From assembly GCA_015152565.1 (NCBI GenBank), contig SUTT01000001.1, forward strand, positions 1-64,000: 64,000 nucleotides of DNA, read 5' to 3'. Made by a program: the position numbers and the translations under genes. A model generated the notes under the pieces. The model made no database searches, was not told the origin of the DNA, and saw only the letters and a list, made by a program, of their open reading frames with translations. This document shows positions 61,050 to 64,000 of this stretch, piece after piece. This DNA comes from Cyanobacteria bacterium SIG27. Its GTDB lineage: Bacteria; Cyanobacteriota; Vampirovibrionia; Gastranaerophilales; Gastranaerophilaceae. Position 1 is the first letter of the stretch, and each line of letters begins with the position of its first letter.

Positions 61050-61754
61050 ATGTATCAAACAATTGGTAAAGTTGCTTATATATCAGGACAAAATGGTAAA
61101 TATAGTGCTCAAATTCCTAATTCATCTGCTATTTATGCAAAAAATGCATATAGTAATTATATGGGATATTTGAGTGATTTTAGGCTAGAAACCGTAGAAA
61201 TGCCAAATTTATCAAATTTGGCTGGACTTACTCAGGATAAGTTTGAGTCTAAAATGAGTGAATTAGATAAAAGTATTGAAAAATTAGCTGGTCAAAAAAT
61301 GCCACCAGTTGATTTTTCATGTACTTATATGCCAACATCTAGCGTTGATAATGATGCACTTTTAGCGTTTGCTTATGAAGAGATGGGTAAACGTAGTGCG
61401 ATAAAAACACAAGAATTAACACAAACTCTGCAACAGATTTCCGATAATTGCTTTGGTTCTGCAAGGGTTGAAATGAGTGCTCAAGCGCTTGATTTAAATA
61501 ATGACGGCTTGGTTGATGTTGGAGAATATGCATCATCTTTGTTGGTTGCAGATGCGCTGAGTGCTGATCAAAATATAGTAAATTCAAGAAATATAAATGG
61601 AGTTTTTAACAATAAAGGCGAAAATGCCCTTGTCCAATATGGAATTAAAAGTAATTATGCAATTGCAAGCGCAACTTTTAAGGGAATTTATCAAATGTAT
61701 GGGCTTGACAGAGCCAAAAATGAATTTTTATCTAATCCAAATAATCTTGTTTAA
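61050..61754 (+). CDS. EF-hand protein, unknown function
   Basis: A lineage-type protein of about 234 residues. I take the ATG at 61050 (MYQTIGKV); a GTG 24 bases earlier lacks a ribosome site. A Tyr/Asn/Ser-rich N-terminus leads to a helical region (LTQDKFESKMSELDKSIEKL). Then comes one perfect EF-hand loop, DLNNDGLVDVGE (about residues 155-166), with a flanking helix (YASSLLVADAL). The closing part is Asn-rich. The single visible EF-hand and lack of signal peptide resemble the larger protein at 54082. A terminator follows. Confidence 0.68.
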   Translation: MYQTIGKVAYISGQNGKYSAQIPNSSAIYAKNAYSNYMGYLSDFRLETVEMPNLSNLAGLTQDKFESKMSELDKSIEKLAGQKMPPVDFSCTYMPTSSVDNDALLAFAYEEMGKRSAIKTQELTQTLQQISDNCFGSARVEMSAQALDLNNDGLVDVGEYASSLLVADALSADQNIVNSRNINGVFNNKGENALVQYGIKSNYAIASATFKGIYQMYGLDRAKNEFLSNPNNLV

Positions 61755-61780
61755 AAAAGCCTCGAAATTCGAGGCTTTTA
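61755..61780. terminator. Bidirectional intrinsic terminator
   Basis: AAAAGCCTCGAA (61755-61766) and TTCGAGGCTTTT (61768-61779) give a long stem with A and T runs on both ends, between the convergent EF-hand and lytic transglycosylase genes. Confidence 0.9.
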
Positions 61781-61781
61781 G

Positions 61782-62285
61782 CTATAAAGTTTCTGATATG
61801 ATTGCTTGAGTTGTTTCGTCTGCCTTAAAATCGTTATACTCTTTTTTAACGTTTTTAATGAAACATTTTGTTGCGCCAAATGGAGGAATTCCATTGTATT
61901 TTGCAACGTTACCAGGACCGGCATTATAGGCTGCTAGAGCCAAATCCATTGAGCCATATTTTTTATATAGCATTTGATAATATTTTAAACCGCCTTCGAT
62001 GTTTTCGCTTACGATATATGGATTAACACCAAGTTTTTTAGCTGTATTTGGAGTTAATTGGAATAAACCGATAGCGCCTCTTGAGCTTTTAGCTGTTGTG
62101 TTGAAATTTGATTCAATTTTTGCAATGCTAAGAGCGATGTGAGGGTCAACACCGAGTTTTTGTGCTGTTTGCACGATTAATTTTTTAGCATTTTCTTGTG
62201 GCGATTGGGAAGCAAACGCTGTGTTAGGAGCAATTAGAGCAACGCAAAGAGCTACTAACAAAGTTTTGACTAGCTTTTTCGTCAT
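61782..62285 (-). CDS. Soluble lytic transglycosylase (SLT domain)
   Basis: Peptidoglycan-cleaving enzyme, exported. The ATG at 62285 gives MTKKLVKTLLVALCVALIAP, a signal peptide ending near AFA, with TGAGGA upstream; longer in-frame starts lack a ribosome site. The SLT domain (about 30-150) has the catalytic Glu in IALSIAKIESNFNTTAKSS, then GAIGLFQLTPNTAKKLG, and the C-terminal NAGPGNVAKYNG. About 167 residues, a minimal SLT protein; such enzymes remodel the wall or open it for appendages such as flagella. Confidence 0.92.
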   Translation of the reverse strand: MTKKLVKTLLVALCVALIAPNTAFASQSPQENAKKLIVQTAQKLGVDPHIALSIAKIESNFNTTAKSSRGAIGLFQLTPNTAKKLGVNPYIVSENIEGGLKYYQMLYKKYGSMDLALAAYNAGPGNVAKYNGIPPFGATKCFIKNVKKEYNDFKADETTQAIISETL

Positions 62286-62530
62286 AAAAATAATCCTCAT
62301 TCTTGTATTCACAGGGGTAAAAGACTTGTTGTTAATGAATTTAAGCCACACACCCCAAATTCAATTAAGAATATAGCACACAAATTCTTATTTTGCAAGT
62401 CTTTGCATGAGTAATGTGGTTAAAACCTAAGCAGGACAAGTGTTTTAAAATGTTACAAATATAGTAATAATATTATTTGCTTGCTAAAACACTTGCCCTT
62501 GTGTTAGAATTTAATAACAAATGAATAAAT

Positions 62531-62619
62531 GGAAAAATGGCCGAGTGGCTGAAGGCGGCACCCTGCTAAGGTGTTAGGTGGAGTAATCTGCCTCGAGGGT
62601 TCGAATCCCTCTTTTTCCG
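62531..62619 (+). tRNA. tRNA-Ser (anticodon GCT)
   Basis: Class II cloverleaf of 89 bases with a long variable arm. The acceptor is GGAAAAA/TTTTTCC with discriminator G. The anticodon arm is GCACC-CTGCTAA-GGTGT, anticodon GCT (reads AGC/AGT), and the T arm is GAGGG-TTCGAAT-CCCTC. CCA is not encoded. Confidence 0.95.
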
Positions 62620-62620
62620 A

Positions 62621-62656
62621 ATTAAAGAGGAAGTGTTTTTGCACTTCCTCTTTAAT
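62621..62656 (+). terminator. Intrinsic terminator after tRNA-Ser
   Basis: ATTAAAGAGGAAGTG (62621-62635) pairs with CACTTCCTCTTTAAT (62642-62656) around a TTTTTG loop. It follows the tRNA directly. Confidence 0.85.
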
Positions 62657-62753
62657 TTTGTGAAAATTGGATGAGAACCTGAGTACTCATTGTCTTGCAG
62701 TTTGATAAACATTGACTTTAAAACGAGAAATTTGCTTTTGAAATGAGAGTTTT

Positions 62754-62793
62754 GGACAGTTAGTTTTGAAATGTCGGACAGTCAGTTTTGAAA
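62754..62793 (+). repeat. Two 18-bp near-identical repeats at 22-bp spacing
   Basis: GGACAGTTAGTTTTGAAA (62754-62771) and GGACAGTCAGTTTTGAAA (62776-62793) differ at one base. A related TTTTGAAATG lies at 62737. They sit between the tRNA-Ser and the methyltransferase gene, so they could be regulator-binding sites or traces of an inserted element. Confidence 0.6.
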
Positions 62794-62839
62794 ACAATTT
62801 TTAGGAATAATTATTCCAATAATTTTTCTCAAATTGGTT

Positions 62840-62866
62840 GGTTTTAATTGTCTGACAATTAAAACC
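62840..62866. promoter_or_regulatory. Perfect inverted repeat, candidate operator
   Basis: GGTTTTAATTGTC and GACAATTAAAACC, 13 bases each, flank a single T. The arms end just upstream of the -10 box of the methyltransferase promoter, so a bound protein could block RNA polymerase. Long stems like this could also act as a weak terminator, but no long T run follows. Confidence 0.55.
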
Positions 62867-62876
62867 AAAATTTTCA

Positions 62877-62885
62877 TGCTATAAT
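62877..62885 (+). promoter_or_regulatory. Extended -10 promoter of the methyltransferase gene
   Basis: TGC-TATAAT is a consensus extended -10. The start codon GTG lies 26 bases downstream, preceded by AGGAG. Confidence 0.65.
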
Positions 62886-62911
62886 TAAAATCAAAATATA
62901 GGAGTGTAGAA

Positions 62912-64000
62912 GTGCCAATATTAGAATGGTTGAATAAGGGTGAAGCGACAAAGGTTACAAAGAAGTTACCATATAGAATGTTAAAAGCAAATGCTGAATT
63001 TTCTTATGGTGAACAAAATGAAAATATGATTATTAAAGGTGATAACCTTGAAGCTCTGCAAGCCTTATTGCCATACTATAAAGGACAAGTTAAATGTATC
63101 TACATTGACCCTCCTTATAATACAGGAAATGCTTTTGAACATTATGATGATAATTTAGAACATTCTACATGGTTATCAATGATATATCCTCGACTTTGTT
63201 TATTGCACGAATTTTTAGCAGAAGATGGGTTTATTTGTTGTGAAATTGATGACGCAGAAGGTGCATATCTTAAAGTTATAATGGATGAAATTTTTGGTAG
63301 ACAAAATTATATGACAACTTTCTATGTGCAAGTTCGATATGCTGATAAGACTTTGAAGTCTGACATGAAATTTCACAAGCAAATTGAACAAATACACATA
63401 TATAGAAAAAGTCGTCTTGCTCAACCCAATATGCCAACCAAAGATACAGCATATGATAAATATATATATGAAATTATAACTAATACACCTACTAAAATAA
63501 TAGAACTTGGTGGCAAGAAGGTTGAAGTTTTTAATAAAGAACAGTATACAATAAAGAAACATAAGGAAGGTTCTACGCAATATTTAAAAGAAATATGGGC
63601 TTCTGGTACAATACTAGATGGCAATTCGTCAGGACGATTTTTTAGAGACTATTTAACTGGTAGATATTTAGAAGATGATTATGGTGTTTTATACAAAGTT
63701 CACGGCATTGGTGATGACCAATTTGATTATAGATTCTTTACTGGACCACAAAAAGAAGGTGCGACTAAAGGTAAATACTATCAAGGAGTTCCTCTTAATA
63801 AATTAGACGGTAATATTAGTCAAGAAACTCCTATTGAAAACTATTATGATTTCTCTGGTAGTTTTGGAAATTGTAGATTGGAAGGTGGAGCTGATTTCAG
63901 AGCTGGGAAAAAACCTGAAGTGCTGTTAAAGATGATACTTGAGTATTTTAGCAATGAAAATGATATTGTTTTAGATAGCTTCTTAGGTTCTGGGTCAACA
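62912..64000 (+). CDS. DNA adenine methyltransferase, type III Mod-like (3' end off window)
   Basis: A reading frame open to the window end (363 codons seen) from a GTG start, with AGGAG seven bases upstream. It is an N6-adenine methyltransferase of the beta class. The catalytic DPPY motif occurs in IYIDPPYNTGNAF (about residue 71), and the SAM-binding FxGxG motif follows much later as LDSFLGSGST (about 354-363), giving the order IV then I. The layout and the large specificity region between them (about 120-335) fit the Mod subunit of a type III restriction-modification system. The restriction gene would lie to the right of the window. It sits directly downstream of tRNA-Ser with its own promoter. 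Confidence 0.85.
   Translation, partial: MPILEWLNKGEATKVTKKLPYRMLKANAEFSYGEQNENMIIKGDNLEALQALLPYYKGQVKCIYIDPPYNTGNAFEHYDDNLEHSTWLSMIYPRLCLLHEFLAEDGFICCEIDDAEGAYLKVIMDEIFGRQNYMTTFYVQVRYADKTLKSDMKFHKQIEQIHIYRKSRLAQPNMPTKDTAYDKYIYEIITNTPTKIIELGGKKVEVFNKEQYTIKKHKEGSTQYLKEIWASGTILDGNSSGRFFRDYLTGRYLEDDYGVLYKVHGIGDDQFDYRFFTGPQKEGATKGKYYQGVPLNKLDGNISQETPIENYYDFSGSFGNCRLEGGADFRAGKKPEVLLKMILEYFSNENDIVLDSFLGSGST

Noticed and set aside
63215..63624. Minus-strand frames at the right edge
   Set aside because: They lie inside the methyltransferase gene, which carries DPPY and FxGxG motifs on the plus strand.
62600..64000. A second attachment site for an integrated element next to tRNA-Ser
   Set aside because: No repeat of the tRNA 3' end and no integrase gene are seen in the window.
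1..64000. CRISPR arrays, cas genes, transposases, rRNA or phage genes
   Set aside because: No regularly spaced repeats with spacers and no recognisable protein of these classes were found in the translated frames.

Overview
The window is strongly AT-rich and gene-dense. It encodes a diderm, flagellated, fermentative bacterium. Signs of an outer membrane are an MlaE-type lipid-transport permease, an RND efflux pump with a TolC-like channel, and several signal peptides. Flagellar genes (fliJ-fliK-flgD-flgE) and the FliW/CsrA pair are present. Energy and fermentation genes include a Hyf/Ehr-like membrane complex, a pyruvate formate-lyase activase, threonine ammonia-lyase and sialic-acid-type NanE/NanK. 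Together with several lineage-restricted proteins (EF-hand proteins, an 'MGMAASQAR' protein, a giant repeat pseudopilin), this best fits a gut Vampirovibrionia (Melainabacteria, order Gastranaerophilales). That assignment is my inference; no rRNA is present to test it.

Layout. 1-0.8 kb: a cobalamin riboswitch reading out of the left edge, a hypothetical gene and tRNA-Arg(CCG). 0.9-4 kb: dnaJ-like, queE and an Orn/Lys/Arg decarboxylase. 4.1-9.3 kb: fliJ-fliK-flgD-flgE, closed by a terminator. 9.4-11.7 kb: an mlaE-type permease and a glycosyltransferase-like membrane protein with a Cys-rich tail. 11.7-18.8 kb (minus): murF-mraY-murD-ftsW-murG-folC. 18.9-22.4 kb: a secreted HExxH protein, rpoZ, a purine nucleoside phosphorylase and an lrgAB pair. 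22.5-31.3 kb: a six-gene membrane complex of the hydrogenase-4/complex I superfamily, followed without a gap by nanE and nanK. 31.3-34.4 kb: an XRE regulator divergent from an 894-residue pseudopilin-like protein with four glycine-rich repeats. 34.46-34.69 kb: a short, more GC-rich block holding two copies of a 65-bp structured repeat. 34.7-37 kb: pflA, a lineage-type structural protein and a newly noted 52-codon gene. 37.2-43.2 kb: an RND tripartite pump. 43.2-46.5 kb (minus): a CDF-CorC fusion, gpsA and a small secreted protein. 46.6-51.6 kb (minus): a DegT aminotransferase, an MFS transporter, a DUF486 protein, and the set TPR lipid/secreted-type protein-fliW-csrA-TPR protein. 51.8-57 kb: a leaderless XRE gene, several lineage-type proteins, a likely small RNA and an isochorismatase-like hydrolase. 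57-62.3 kb: ridA, ilvA, a prohibitin-like protein, tyrS, an EF-hand protein and a lytic transglycosylase. 62.5-64 kb: tRNA-Ser(GCT), then repeats, a palindrome and a DNA adenine methyltransferase (type III Mod-like) running off the right edge.

The strongest leads are these. The 'hydrogenase' large subunit has lost three of its four Ni-Fe ligand cysteines, so the complex is probably an energy-converting hydrogenase-related (Ehr) complex joined to nanEK. A cation-efflux (CDF) transporter is fused to a CBS-pair/CorC module. The giant four-repeat pseudopilin faces a divergent regulator across a perfect palindrome. A G-free small RNA candidate and a structured 65-bp direct repeat lie outside any gene.
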